Position numbers and translations under genes: made by a program. The notes under the pieces were generated by a model. The model searched no databases and was not told where the DNA came from. It saw only the letters and a list, made by a program, of their open reading frames with translations. Shown one piece after another: positions 17,069-27,001 of a DNA stretch of 64,000 nucleotides; within the stretch, counting starts at the first letter, position 1, and each line of letters opens with the position of its first letter. The stretch comes from Yoonia rosea (GTDB taxonomy: Bacteria; Pseudomonadota; Alphaproteobacteria; Rhodobacterales; Rhodobacteraceae): contig NZ_FTPR01000001.1 in assembly GCF_900156505.1 (NCBI RefSeq), positions 62,001 through 126,000 of the forward strand, given 5' to 3'.

Positions 17069-19005
17069 ACGCGGCTGCGCCCCGTTGCACCCTGCGGAAC
17101 ACGGGCTTCAATCCGGCGTTGTTGCTCTGCGATGCGGTCACGTGCTGCGGCGGGATAGGCCTCGAGCGGGGGCGGGCCGCCATATTGGGCCTGCAACAGA
17201 ATATCACGCGCAATTGGTGCCGCAGCCGCCGATCCGCCACCGCCATGTTCCACGACGACCGATACGGCATAGCGCGGGTTGTCATAAGGCGCATAGCCCA
17301 CAAAAAGCGCGTGGTCGCGGCGTTCCCACGGCAGATCTTCGTTGCGGGTCACACCGGCGGCGCGTTCTTCGGGCGTGATGCGGCGCACCTGACTTGTGCC
17401 AGTCTTGCCAGCCATCTTGTGCGCTTCGTCAATAATCCGCGATCCGTAGGCAGTCCCGCGCCGGTGGTTGCACACATCCTCCATCGACGCGCGAATACGG
17501 CGCAGGGTGTTTTCATTCAGCCCCAGACTTTCGCCCAAACCAGAGGGTTGCTCGACCCCGTCAATCAGCCGGATCAGGCGCGGTGTCACAACGCGGCCCG
17601 TGGCCAGCCGTGCTGTCATCACGGCAAGCTGCAACGGCGAGGACAGCACATAGCCCTGTCCGATCGAGGCGTTCACAGTATCGCCGATCCGCCATTCTTC
17701 GCCGCGCACGCGCGCTTTCCATTCCTTATCGGGTGCCAGCCCTTCGGCCACCGCCGAGAGGGGCAGATCATGGCGCACGCCCAAGCCCAGCTTGCGGGCC
17801 ATTTCCGCCATCTTGTCGATGCCCACGCGCTGGGCGATCTCGTAATAGTAACAGTCGCAGCTTTGCTTGAGGCTTTCGTGCAGGTTGATATTGCCGTGCC
17901 CGCCACGTTTCCAGCAGTGGAACCGTATGTTGAAAACATCCGTATAGCCCGGGCAATAAACCGTCTCATCCGGGGTGACGACACCCGCCTCCATCGCGGC
18001 CAGAACCGTCACCATCTTGAAGGTTGACCCTGGCGGATAGGTGCCTTGCACCGCTTTTGCGGCCAGCGGGCGGTATTTGTCTTCGTTCAGCGCAGTCCAG
18101 TCCGCCACAGAAATACCGCGCACAAAAAGGTTGGGATCAAAGGCAGGCGCCGAGGCGATGGCGCGCAAATCACCATTCTCAAGGTCGATCACCACGGCAC
18201 CGGCGCTTTCATTGTCCAGCCGCGCCTGCACATAGCTTTGCAGCCGGCTATCCAGCGTCAGTTGCACGTCCTTGCCCGGATCACCCTCTTGGCGGTCAAG
18301 TTCGCGCATGATGCGGCCCGCGGCATTCACCTCAATCCGGCGCGTGCCCGCAGTGCCGCGCAGCGTGCGTTCCAGCCGGTTTTCCGCGCCGGTCTTGCCG
18401 ATCTGGAACTTCGGAATTTGCAGAAGAGGGTCGGGATCATCAATCCGGCTGAGATCATAATCGCTCACAGGGCCCACGTATCCGACAACATGGGCCAGAT
18501 CAGCCCCCCAGGGGTAAACGCGGCTCAGGCCAACTTCGGCCTGAATGCCGGGCAGGGCAGGGGTATTAAGGTTGATCTGTGCCACATCTTCCCACGACAG
18601 ACGGTCTGCAATCGTGACCGGCACAAAAGGCGATCGACGGCGCATTTCTTCCATCGCCCGCGCAAGATCACGCGGGTCGATTTCGACAATCTCGGTCAGC
18701 TTGGCCAAGACCTCGCCCACGTCGCCCGCATCTTCGCGGACCATGACGACGCGGTAATTCTGCTCATTGGCGGCGATCGGAATACCGTTACGATCAAAGA
18801 TCAGACCGCGCGACGGGGGAAGCAGGCGAATGTTGATCCGGTTTTCCTCGGCCAAGAGGCGGAACTGGTCGGCCTGTTCGACCTGCAAGGACTGCATCCG
18901 CCAGCCCAAGGCCCCCACGATCCCAAGTTGGACGCCGCCCACAACCAGCGCGCGCCGACTGACGGTGCGTGCACCCGCGATCACATCTTTGGGCGCGCGT
19001 TTCAT
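17065..19005 (-). CDS. mrdA: Penicillin-binding protein 2 (transpeptidase)
   Basis: 646 residues. N-terminal membrane anchor (about 19-35), dimerisation/pedestal domain (about 60-240) and transpeptidase domain with S327-TFK330, S382-C-D and K534-TG. A Cys pair around 351-364 (CPGY...FHCW) is common in PBP2. Cross-links peptidoglycan made by RodA during elongation. Overlaps mreD upstream and rodA downstream by 4 bp each. The tail after about residue 610 is Pro/Arg-rich. Confidence 0.95.
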   Translation of the reverse strand: MKRAPKDVIAGARTVSRRALVVGGVQLGIVGALGWRMQSLQVEQADQFRLLAEENRINIRLLPPSRGLIFDRNGIPIAANEQNYRVVMVREDAGDVGEVLAKLTEIVEIDPRDLARAMEEMRRRSPFVPVTIADRLSWEDVAQINLNTPALPGIQAEVGLSRVYPWGADLAHVVGYVGPVSDYDLSRIDDPDPLLQIPKFQIGKTGAENRLERTLRGTAGTRRIEVNAAGRIMRELDRQEGDPGKDVQLTLDSRLQSYVQARLDNESAGAVVIDLENGDLRAIASAPAFDPNLFVRGISVADWTALNEDKYRPLAAKAVQGTYPPGSTFKMVTVLAAMEAGVVTPDETVYCPGYTDVFNIRFHCWKRGGHGNINLHESLKQSCDCYYYEIAQRVGIDKMAEMARKLGLGVRHDLPLSAVAEGLAPDKEWKARVRGEEWRIGDTVNASIGQGYVLSSPLQLAVMTARLATGRVVTPRLIRLIDGVEQPSGLGESLGLNENTLRRIRASMEDVCNHRRGTAYGSRIIDEAHKMAGKTGTSQVRRITPEERAAGVTRNEDLPWERRDHALFVGYAPYDNPRYAVSVVVEHGGGGSAAAAPIARDILLQAQYGGPPPLEAYPAAARDRIAEQQRRIEARVPQGATGRSRV

Positions 19006-19541
19006 AGAACCTGTCCTTTTCTGCCAACTTCGCCGGGTGACGTACGCGACACACCAAACATGAAATGCGCTGCGACAAGGACAAAAGGATAAACCAGAAT
19101 TGTGGCGACCATTTCAACCAATGTCGGGGCCAGCGGTGCCTGCGGTGCCATGACCACGGCCAGTACGATACGGTTGATGACAGTAATGGCAACTATCCCG
19201 AAGGCAATCGTGCCCCATTCGACCAGGAAAGGCATCGTGCGGAATTCGCGATGCTGGCGGCGAATGGTTTCGGTGAGTACGACAACCAAAGCCGCCCAAA
19301 GCCCCGGCGGGCGCAGGAACAGAAAGTCTGTCAAAAGCATGATCATCGCAATGATGAAAACAGGCACATAGCTTGGCTTGCGCGCGACCCAGGCAAGGGT
19401 TGCCGCCAAGAGCACATCCGGTGCCGCCCAAAGCGAAGGGCGCATGTCCAGTGGCACCAGATCAATGACAACCAGCACAAAGGCCAACGCGATAAAAACA
19501 AGCCTGTTGGTCCAGGTTTTGCTATCTGCCCACTCAGCCAT
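19002..19541 (-). CDS. mreD: Rod-shape-determining protein MreD
   Basis: 179 residues, five predicted membrane helices, weakly conserved as usual for MreD. Identified by size, topology and position between mreC and mrdA. A DVLLAATLAWVARKPSY-type segment resembles the family. Start ATG 19541 overlaps the mreC stop by 8 bp; a TTG at 19547 is an alternative. Confidence 0.88.
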   Translation of the reverse strand: MAEWADSKTWTNRLVFIALAFVLVVIDLVPLDMRPSLWAAPDVLLAATLAWVARKPSYVPVFIIAMIMLLTDFLFLRPPGLWAALVVVLTETIRRQHREFRTMPFLVEWGTIAFGIVAITVINRIVLAVVMAPQAPLAPTLVEMVATILVYPFVLVAAHFMFGVSRTSPGEVGRKGQVL

Positions 19542-20457
19542 CGCCAAACTCCGACGCGCTCAATGCGGCAGGGTTGATCGCTGCGGGTCCAAAGAACTCG
19601 GCCTCGGGTGCAAGCAGATTTCCTGGATCATCGATGCGTTCGTGAGGTTGCGAGCGCAGAACACGCAAAAATTCCAGTCTTTGGTAATCGGCCGCCAGAC
19701 GGACCCGCAGCCGGTTGTCCGTGCCCAAAGCAACCTGACCCACAAGCAGATCAGCCGGAAACACCCCACCATCACCGGACGATACAACCCGATCACCGGG
19801 GCGGACGAGGGCTGCATCCTCCAGAAATTCCAGCGGCGGGTTCAGGGAATTGTCTCCGGCAAGAATAGCGCGTTGACCAGAGGGTTGGATGGTGACGGGA
19901 ATCCGGCTCGAGGTATCTGTCAGCAGCATGACACGGCTGCTGTTTTGCCCGACGCCCGCAATCCGCCCCACCAACCCGATGGCATCCATCGTCGGCCAGC
20001 CATCAAGGATGCCGTCGCGCGCGCCAACATTCACCAGAACCGATTGGCGGAACGGCGATCCGCTGTCTGTAATCACAACACCTGTGACAACAGTGAGTTT
20101 CGGATCAAGGCTCACGTTATTCAGGTCAAGCAGCTTCGCGTTTTCCTGCTCCAGTTGGAGGGCGGCTTCGCGCCACGCGCGCATCTGCTGCAATTCGCGG
20201 CGCAAATCCTGATTTTGGGCGCGGAGTTGTTGATAGCTCTGGAAATCACTGACCAGATTGGCGGCCCCTGTCACCGGGGCCATCGCCCAATCAAAGGACG
20301 GAATAACGGCATCAATGGCTGCGGCGCGCAGTCTTTCAACACGCGGGCTGTCGATGCGCCAGACCAGAAACAGCCCGACAAGCGCCAAAACCAACACCCC
20401 AACCAGCAATCTGCGGATCGGGCCGATAAAGTCTTCGCTGTTCTTGTCGCGTGCCAA
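19534..20457 (-). CDS. mreC: Rod-shape-determining protein MreC
   Basis: 307 residues: cytoplasmic basic N-terminus, one membrane helix (about 16-33), a coiled coil (about 70-110, rich in Gln/Leu/Glu) and a beta-barrel periplasmic domain (VVTGVVITDSGSPFRQSVLVN, GLVGRI, SSRVMLLTD). Organises the elongasome in the periplasm. The mreB stop is in frame upstream and no ATG/GTG lies between, so initiation is at TTG 20457, with GAGGG about 12 bases before it. Confidence 0.93.
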   Translation of the reverse strand: MARDKNSEDFIGPIRRLLVGVLVLALVGLFLVWRIDSPRVERLRAAAIDAVIPSFDWAMAPVTGAANLVSDFQSYQQLRAQNQDLRRELQQMRAWREAALQLEQENAKLLDLNNVSLDPKLTVVTGVVITDSGSPFRQSVLVNVGARDGILDGWPTMDAIGLVGRIAGVGQNSSRVMLLTDTSSRIPVTIQPSGQRAILAGDNSLNPPLEFLEDAALVRPGDRVVSSGDGGVFPADLLVGQVALGTDNRLRVRLAADYQRLEFLRVLRSQPHERIDDPGNLLAPEAEFFGPAAINPAALSASEFGDG

Positions 20458-20481
20458 GGGCGGATGTTCCCTCGTTCTTTG

Positions 20482-21585
<1,104 letters not shown>

Positions 21586-21768
21586 TTATAAAGACACTCT
21601 CGAAGGGATAGAAGCCCTCCATTTTCGAAACGCGGCGGCAATCTGCCGCTTGTGATTTATCAATCCATAAAGGTAAATTTCTTCCTGTAGTCGCTTAAGG
21701 CTTATACTTTTACAACATCATGTGTGATGGCGCCTCCGCTTGATGGTGCCGCGATTGCCGCCGAATGA

Positions 21769-21802
21769 CAAACGGCGACCCACGTGAATGGATCGCCGTT
21801 TG
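21769..21802 (-). terminator. Hairpin after leuA, likely terminator
   Basis: CAAACGGCGA (21769-21778) pairs perfectly with TCGCCGTTTG (21793-21802), starting 25 bases after the leuA stop. There is no U-tract after it on the minus strand, so it may be a weak or factor-assisted terminator, or act mainly as an mRNA 3' stabiliser. Confidence 0.55.
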
Positions 21803-21826
21803 CTCATTGAGTCGGTGCAGGTCGCC

Positions 21827-23386
21827 TCAGGTGTCTTTGTAACTGACACCCTTTACGTCATATCCGGGCTCGGATTGTTCGCGACGGACAAGCAGCCGGT
21901 TCAGCGCATTGATATAGGCTTTGGCACTTGCCACCACGGTATCGGTATCGGCCGATTGTCCCGTCGCGATGCGGCCCTCTTCTTCCATCCGGACCGAGAC
22001 TGTCGCCTGCGCATCGGTGCCTTCGGTCACGGCGCTGACCTGATACAGTTGCAGGCGCGCGCCATGCGGGAACAACGCCTTGACGGCGTTGAACGTCGCA
22101 TCCACCGGACCGTCACCTGTGGCCGATGTTTCAACATCGGCGCCGTCAATCTCCATCACCATGTCTGCCGTCTGGGGGCCTTGTGTGCCGCAGACAACGC
22201 GCAGGGATTTCAGCTTCAGCCGGTCCTCGGCGCTATCGTTTTGATAGACCAGTGCCATCAGGTCATCGTCAAAGACTTCCTTCTTGCGGTCTGCCAGATC
22301 CTTGAAGCGCACAAAGATATCGTTCAGCTGGTTGTCCGCCAGATCGAACCCCAATTCGGCCAGTTTCGCACGCAGTGCTGCACGGCCTGAATGTTTGCCC
22401 AAGGGCAGGGATGTCCCTGCCAGACCCACATCCTCGGGTTTCATCACCTCGAACGTTTCGCGGTTCTTCAGCATGCCGTCCTGGTGAATGCCGCTCTCAT
22501 GGGCGAAGGCGTTCTTGCCGACGATGGCTTTGTTGAACTGCACCGCAAACCCCGACACAGTCGCCACACGGCGCGAGATATTCATGATCTTCCGTGTGTC
22601 GATTTTGGTGGTGTAGGGCATGATGTCGTTGCGTACTTTCAGCGCCATCACGACTTCTTCCAGCGCGGTATTGCCCGCGCGTTCGCCCAGACCGTTGATT
22701 GTGCATTCGATCTGGCGCGCGCCCCCCTCGACAGCCGCCAAAGAGTTGGCGGTCGCCATGCCAAGGTCGTTATGACAGTGGGTGGCGAAAATCACGTCAT
22801 CCGCACCGGGCACATTTGCGATCAGGCGGCGGATCAAATCGGCGCTTTCGACAGGTGCTGTATAACCCACCGTGTCAGGAATATTGATCGTGGTGGCGCC
22901 CGCCTTGATCGCAATCTCGACCACACGGCACAGGTAATCCCATTCGGTCCGTGTCGCGTCCATCGGCGACCATTGCACATTGTCACATAGGTTGCGGGCA
23001 TGGGTGACCGTGTCATGAATACGCTCGGCCATCTCGTCCATGGTCAGGTTGGGTATCGCACGGTGCAGGGGGGATGTGCCGATAAACGTGTGGATGCGCG
23101 GAGATTTGGCATGCTTCACCGCCTCCCAGCAGCGGTCGATATCTTTGTAGTTGGCGCGCGACAGACCGCAAATAGTGGCGGACTTCGACAGTTTCGCAAT
23201 CTCGCTCACCGCCTGAAAATCACCCTCCGAGGCGATGGGGAAACCGGCTTCGATGATATCAACGCCCATCTCGTCCAGCAGCTCGGCGATTTCGAGCTTT
23301 TCGTTATGGGTCATGGTCGCGCCCGGGGATTGTTCGCCGTCGCGCAGGGTGGTGTCGAAAATCAACACTTCGTTCGATTTGGTCAT
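21827..23386 (-). CDS. leuA: 2-isopropylmalate synthase LeuA
   Basis: 519 residues; condenses 2-ketoisovalerate with acetyl-CoA, first committed step to leucine. Catalytic TIM barrel with TTLRDGEQSPGATM and the metal site THCHNDLGMA; then the C-terminal regulatory (leucine feedback) domain from about 390. ATG 23386 has AAAGG 8-12 bases upstream. The gene is preceded by a leader peptide and hairpin (23430-23539), so leucine supply probably controls expression as well as activity. Confidence 0.96.
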   Translation of the reverse strand: MTKSNEVLIFDTTLRDGEQSPGATMTHNEKLEIAELLDEMGVDIIEAGFPIASEGDFQAVSEIAKLSKSATICGLSRANYKDIDRCWEAVKHAKSPRIHTFIGTSPLHRAIPNLTMDEMAERIHDTVTHARNLCDNVQWSPMDATRTEWDYLCRVVEIAIKAGATTINIPDTVGYTAPVESADLIRRLIANVPGADDVIFATHCHNDLGMATANSLAAVEGGARQIECTINGLGERAGNTALEEVVMALKVRNDIMPYTTKIDTRKIMNISRRVATVSGFAVQFNKAIVGKNAFAHESGIHQDGMLKNRETFEVMKPEDVGLAGTSLPLGKHSGRAALRAKLAELGFDLADNQLNDIFVRFKDLADRKKEVFDDDLMALVYQNDSAEDRLKLKSLRVVCGTQGPQTADMVMEIDGADVETSATGDGPVDATFNAVKALFPHGARLQLYQVSAVTEGTDAQATVSVRMEEEGRIATGQSADTDTVVASAKAYINALNRLLVRREQSEPGYDVKGVSYKDT

Positions 23387-23429
23387 TTGGGTATTCCTTT
23401 AGTCCTTAGCATATCTTGGCGCGTTTCAC

Positions 23430-23465
23430 CCTCTGAGCGGTCGCGCCGACAGGCACGCTCAGAGG
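23430..23465 (-). promoter_or_regulatory. Attenuator-type hairpin in leuA leader
   Basis: CCTCTGAGCG (23456-23465 on the minus strand) pairs perfectly over 10 bp with CGCTCAGAGG (23430-23439), and the stem includes the stop codon of the leader peptide. Alternative pairings exist: GGCGCG with CGCGCC just downstream, and CCTTAGC in the Leu codons with GCTAAGG near the leuA ribosome site. Mutually exclusive pairing of this kind is the hallmark of ribosome-mediated attenuation. No U-tract is seen, so control might be at translation. Confidence 0.7.
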
Positions 23466-23539
23466 CAGCTAAGGAGTAGGATGTCGCGCGAAAGCAGCCC
23501 CTTGGAGGCTACAGCTGTGATATGCGCACGGTTCATCAT
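23459..23539 (-). CDS. leuL: leuA leader peptide (26 aa, Leu-rich end)
   Basis: A short open frame begins with two consecutive ATGs (MMNRAHITAV...) and ends ...GLLSRDILLLSCL, including the run CTA-CTC-CTT plus two more nearby Leu codons and a final Leu before TGA. It stops 72 bases before leuA. Position, size and regulatory-codon cluster fit a leucine-sensing leader: when charged tRNA-Leu is scarce the ribosome should stall at the Leu run and alter pairing of the following hairpin. Not recognised from a database; inferred from sequence alone. Confidence 0.8.
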   Translation of the reverse strand: MMNRAHITAVASKGLLSRDILLLSCL

Positions 23540-23609
23540 GCGCGCGACTATAGACACCATTTCCGTGATGAAAACCCCGAAATGTGATCCTAAGCGCGGA
23601 AATTACGCC

Positions 23610-24371
23610 CTAAAACATCAGGCAATCGGATTCCGGCGGCAGCGGCGGGGCACCGGCGGGCAGGGTGGGTTGATAATCAAAGGCCGCAATGCTGGCCCCG
23701 CTGTCAAAGGCGATAAAGACCTGGTTTGAACCGGGGCGGATCGCTATTCCTTCCGGGTCCCGCCCATACGGCAGCAGGGATGTTGTGCCCAACAGCTCAC
23801 CATCGGCGTTGAATTCATAAAGGCTATTGGTGCCTTCCATATCATCCACGATCAACAAATGCCCTGTGCGCGTGTCTCGTGCGATGCCTTGCGCCTCGGA
23901 CAGAGGCGGATTCAAGGACATCGTGTTGATCTGCCGCTCCACTTGGCCTGTGGGCGACAGCCACGTCATGCGCTCGGGATCATCCTCGACCGTGATGATC
24001 ATGCCATCGGCATCAATCACCATGCCTTCCGTATCGGCCCAGCCCTGACTTGATGCGAAAGGTGCTTCCAACGCGACACCATCTTTGCTGATCCGCTGGA
24101 AATTCCCAAAGCCGTCCGCGACCAGCAGATGGTTGTCCTCAACAGTCACCGCCTTGATCCGGTTAAGATCACTTTGAAAGCGGCGCAATTCATCGCCCTG
24201 CAAGGTCACCAGCAGCACCTCGCGGCTTTCATTCGCAATCCACAGGCCGCAGAACGTGGGGTCGTAATCAAGGCTCGAGGGCCGCGCGAGGTCGTAGCTG
24301 GTCTGGAACGTCAGCTCCAGCGCAGCTGCGGGGGTGGCCAGAAAGGCCAGCAGTGGAATTACCTGACGCAT
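23610..24371 (-). CDS. Secreted beta-propeller-like protein (SdiA-regulated/esterase-like type)
   Basis: 253 residues with signal peptide (MRQVIPLLAFLATPAAALE). The mature protein has repeated strand motifs typical of NHL/SdiA-regulated propellers: GLWIANESREVLLVTLQGDE, LLVADGFGNFQRIS, DTEGMVIDADGMIITVED, EAQGIARDTRTGHLLIVDD and DPEGIAIRPGSNQVFIAFD. Probably periplasmic; substrate or partner unknown. Two Cys (one near the C-terminus) could pair. Divergent from the SDR gene with 63 bp between starts, and followed by the leuA leader on the same strand. Confidence 0.7.
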   Translation of the reverse strand: MRQVIPLLAFLATPAAALELTFQTSYDLARPSSLDYDPTFCGLWIANESREVLLVTLQGDELRRFQSDLNRIKAVTVEDNHLLVADGFGNFQRISKDGVALEAPFASSQGWADTEGMVIDADGMIITVEDDPERMTWLSPTGQVERQINTMSLNPPLSEAQGIARDTRTGHLLIVDDMEGTNSLYEFNADGELLGTTSLLPYGRDPEGIAIRPGSNQVFIAFDSGASIAAFDYQPTLPAGAPPLPPESDCLMF

Positions 24372-24434
24372 GGGTCTTCCTCCTTGTCTGCTAGAAAGGT
24401 GGCGCTAAGTCGCGGCAAGTCAAAGGAGAAGAAC

Positions 24435-25097
24435 ATGCGCGCATTGGTGATCGGGGCAACAGGTGGCATAGGGGCGGCGATCACAGCCCAACTACAGGGC
24501 GATGGCTGGGACGTCACCGGCCTGTCACGGTCGGTTGATGGCTTCGATGTTGGCAACCCGGCCTCGGTAGAACGCTGCATGGCGGCGCAAGAAGGCCCGT
24601 TCGATCTGATCTTTGTTGCGCTTGGCATCCTTGCCCCGCTTCAGAGCGCGCCGGAGAAATCACTCTCGGCCATCAAGGCCGAGGACATGGCCGCCGTCTA
24701 TGCGGTCAACGCCATCGGTCCTGCGCTGATCCTGCGCCATGCCGCGCGCCTTTTGCCCAAAGACAACCGCGGGGTCATCGCTACGCTTTCGGCACGGGTC
24801 GGCTCGATCGGGGATAACAAGATCGGCGGCTGGTATTCCTACCGCGCATCCAAGGCGGCGCTGAACCAGATCGTGCATGGCGCTGCAATCGAGCTGGGGC
24901 GCTCGCATAAGCAATCCATCTGCGTAGCCCTCCATCCCGGCACCGTCGCAACATCCTTTACAGCGGACTATGCAGGCCGCCACAAAACCGTGGAACCGCA
25001 GGACGCCGCGAAAAACCTGTTGACCGTCATCGCGAACCTGACCCCTGACAACACCGGCGGCTTTTTTGATTACGCAGGTCAGGAGATTGTCTGGTGA
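24435..25097 (+). CDS. Short-chain dehydrogenase/reductase, CsgA-like
   Basis: 220 residues. N-terminal nucleotide motif GATGGIGAA (TGxxxGxG type), catalytic Ser in LSARVGSIGDN and YSYRASK giving Tyr-x-x-x-Lys. AAAGGAGAA precedes ATG 24435. Substrate unknown. Its stop overlaps the photolyase GTG start by 4 bp, so both are one transcription unit; SDR genes of this kind are often found beside cryptochrome/photolyase genes. Confidence 0.88.
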   Translation: MRALVIGATGGIGAAITAQLQGDGWDVTGLSRSVDGFDVGNPASVERCMAAQEGPFDLIFVALGILAPLQSAPEKSLSAIKAEDMAAVYAVNAIGPALILRHAARLLPKDNRGVIATLSARVGSIGDNKIGGWYSYRASKAALNQIVHGAAIELGRSHKQSICVALHPGTVATSFTADYAGRHKTVEPQDAAKNLLTVIANLTPDNTGGFFDYAGQEIVW

Positions 25098-26617
25098 GGC
25101 TGCTTCTTGTTCTAGGAGATCAGCTCTCGCCCAACCTGTCGGTGCTGCAAAAAGGCGATAAGGCCCAAGACGTCGTGGTCATGGCCGAGGTCGCGGACGA
25201 GGCGTCCTATGTGCCCCATCACCCCAAGAAAATCGCCTTCACTTTTGCTGCCATGCGCAAATTCGCGCAAACCCTGCGCGATGATGGCTGGACCGTGGCC
25301 TACACCCCGCTTGATGATCCTCACAACAGCGGCTCCATCACTGGCGAGCTGATCCGCCGCGCGTCCGAACATGACGCTGCCGGTGTCGTCTACACCGAAC
25401 CGGGTGAATGGCGGCTGATCGCGGCCTTGGGGGACATGCCGCTGAAAACCCACTGCTTGCCGGACACCCGCTTTATCGCGTCCCATCAGGATTTCGATGA
25501 TTGGGCCGAGGGGCGTAAACAGTTGCGGATGGAGTATTTCTACCGCGAGATGCGCCGCAAAACCGGCCTCCTGATGGACGGCGATCAGCCAGAGGGCGGC
25601 AAGTGGAACTATGACCACGACAACCGCAAACCGGCCCCCGATCAGGTCACCTATGGCGGGCCGATGCAATTTACGCCGGACGACACCATCAAAGAGGTGC
25701 TGGCGCTGGTCGCGGACCGCTTTGGTGACAACTTCGGTGATCTGGAACCCTTCTGGTTCGCCACCGACACCGGACAGGCGCGCCAGCATCTGACCCAGTG
25801 GATCAAGGGCGGTTTGCCCAAGTTTGGCGATTTTCAGGATGCCATGCTCGACGATAACCGTTTTCTCTATCACGCGGTGATCGGGCTTTATATCAACGCG
25901 GGCCTGCTTGATCCGTTGGAGGTCTGCCAAAAGGTCGCGCAGGCCTACCGCGACGGTGACGCGCCACTGAACGCCGTCGAAGGGTTCATCCGGCAGATCA
26001 TCGGCTGGCGCGAATATGTGCGCGGCATCTATTTCCGCGAAGGGCCGGAGTACACCACCCGCAACGCATTGGGCCATGACCGTGCGCTGCCCGCGATGTA
26101 CTGGGGTGCGGAGACCAAGATGAACTGCATGTCCAAGGCGATCGGCCAAACCAAGGCCGAGGCCTACGCCCACCACATCCAGCGTCTCATGGTGACCGGG
26201 AATTTTGCCCTGCTTGCCGGCATTGATCCCGCGCAGGTCCATGAATGGTATCTTGCGGTCTATGCCGACGCCTACGAATGGGTCGAGGCCCCCAATGTGA
26301 TCGGCATGAGCCAATTCGCCGATGACGGGATCATCGCATCAAAACCCTATATTTCGTCAGGCAACTACATCCACAAAATGTCCGACCACTGTGGTGCCTG
26401 CGCCTACCGCGTGCAGGACAAAACAGGCGAAAAGGCCTGTCCTTTCAACCTGCTCTACTGGCACTTCCTAGACCGCCACCGCGAAAGGTTTGAGGGAAAC
26501 CCCCGCATGGGCAACATGTACCGCGTCTGGGACCGGATGGATGACGCGCGCCGCGAAACAGTCCTGTCCGAAGCCGACGGGTTCCTCAAAAAGCTGGAAG
26601 CGGGTGAAAAGGTCTAG
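25094..26617 (+). CDS. FeS-type bacterial cryptochrome/photolyase (PhrB/CryB-like)
   Basis: 507 residues, beginning GTG 25094 (MRLLLVLGDQLS, the family's signature N-terminus). Four cysteines at 345, 433, 436 and 449 (KMNCMSK, DHCGACAY, KACPFN) match the [4Fe-4S] ligands of FeS-BCP proteins. The FAD domain includes WREYVRGIYF and HHIQRLMVTGNFALL. Homologs repair (6-4) photoproducts with light and/or sense blue light. Light-driven repair fits a surface-water bacterium. Role as enzyme or sensor cannot be separated from sequence. Confidence 0.93.
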   Translation: MRLLLVLGDQLSPNLSVLQKGDKAQDVVVMAEVADEASYVPHHPKKIAFTFAAMRKFAQTLRDDGWTVAYTPLDDPHNSGSITGELIRRASEHDAAGVVYTEPGEWRLIAALGDMPLKTHCLPDTRFIASHQDFDDWAEGRKQLRMEYFYREMRRKTGLLMDGDQPEGGKWNYDHDNRKPAPDQVTYGGPMQFTPDDTIKEVLALVADRFGDNFGDLEPFWFATDTGQARQHLTQWIKGGLPKFGDFQDAMLDDNRFLYHAVIGLYINAGLLDPLEVCQKVAQAYRDGDAPLNAVEGFIRQIIGWREYVRGIYFREGPEYTTRNALGHDRALPAMYWGAETKMNCMSKAIGQTKAEAYAHHIQRLMVTGNFALLAGIDPAQVHEWYLAVYADAYEWVEAPNVIGMSQFADDGIIASKPYISSGNYIHKMSDHCGACAYRVQDKTGEKACPFNLLYWHFLDRHRERFEGNPRMGNMYRVWDRMDDARRETVLSEADGFLKKLEAGEKV

Positions 26618-27001
26618 GGGCAGGGATAATCAAACGCGGCAACGGGTGCATGTGTTTCAAAAAAGTCTTGCGCCAAGCGAGCGTCTGGTTTGAGCCCAGA
26701 GTGTTGAATGCTGCAAACTGCGCAAGTAAGTGAAACGGGGCGGAAAGCGGTCGTTTGCTGCGCTTGGCATAGAGGTCCGCCCTGCGGACACAGCACCAAT
26801 TCATGCTTCTTGTCTCGATGGCAGAATTTAAACGAGGGCTTTGGCACTCTATTAATGAGCTTGGGGGGTATCATGGTTTCCTGTCGGTTGATGCTACATC
26901 AAATTTAGCCGCTTTGATTTACCCCTGATGTATATTTAGCTAATGCAGTACCAGCAGCGAACTAGTGCGTTGGCATGATCAAAATATCAGGAGACACGAC
27001 A
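26618..27001. other. Noncoding spacer with dispersed-repeat-like sequence
   Basis: 384 bases after the photolyase gene. It holds a stretch at about 26660-26780 (core GGAAAGCGGTCGTTTGCTGC) that I associate with degenerate intergenic elements of Roseobacter genomes; related words occur near 8711-8730 and 27610-27630. Short frames on both strands lack ribosome sites. The right end, AT-rich, must hold the promoter of the next gene; TTGATT and TAGCTA spaced 17 bp (about 26915-26943) are a weak candidate. Confidence 0.35.

Noticed and set aside
25112..26314. 400-aa minus-strand frame antisense to the photolyase gene
   Set aside because: High-GC antisense shadow; His/Gly/Arg-rich translation with no motif, while the plus strand encodes a full photolyase.
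26586..26908. Short frames on both strands in the spacer after the photolyase gene
   Set aside because: They overlap the dispersed-repeat-like stretch and lack start signals.
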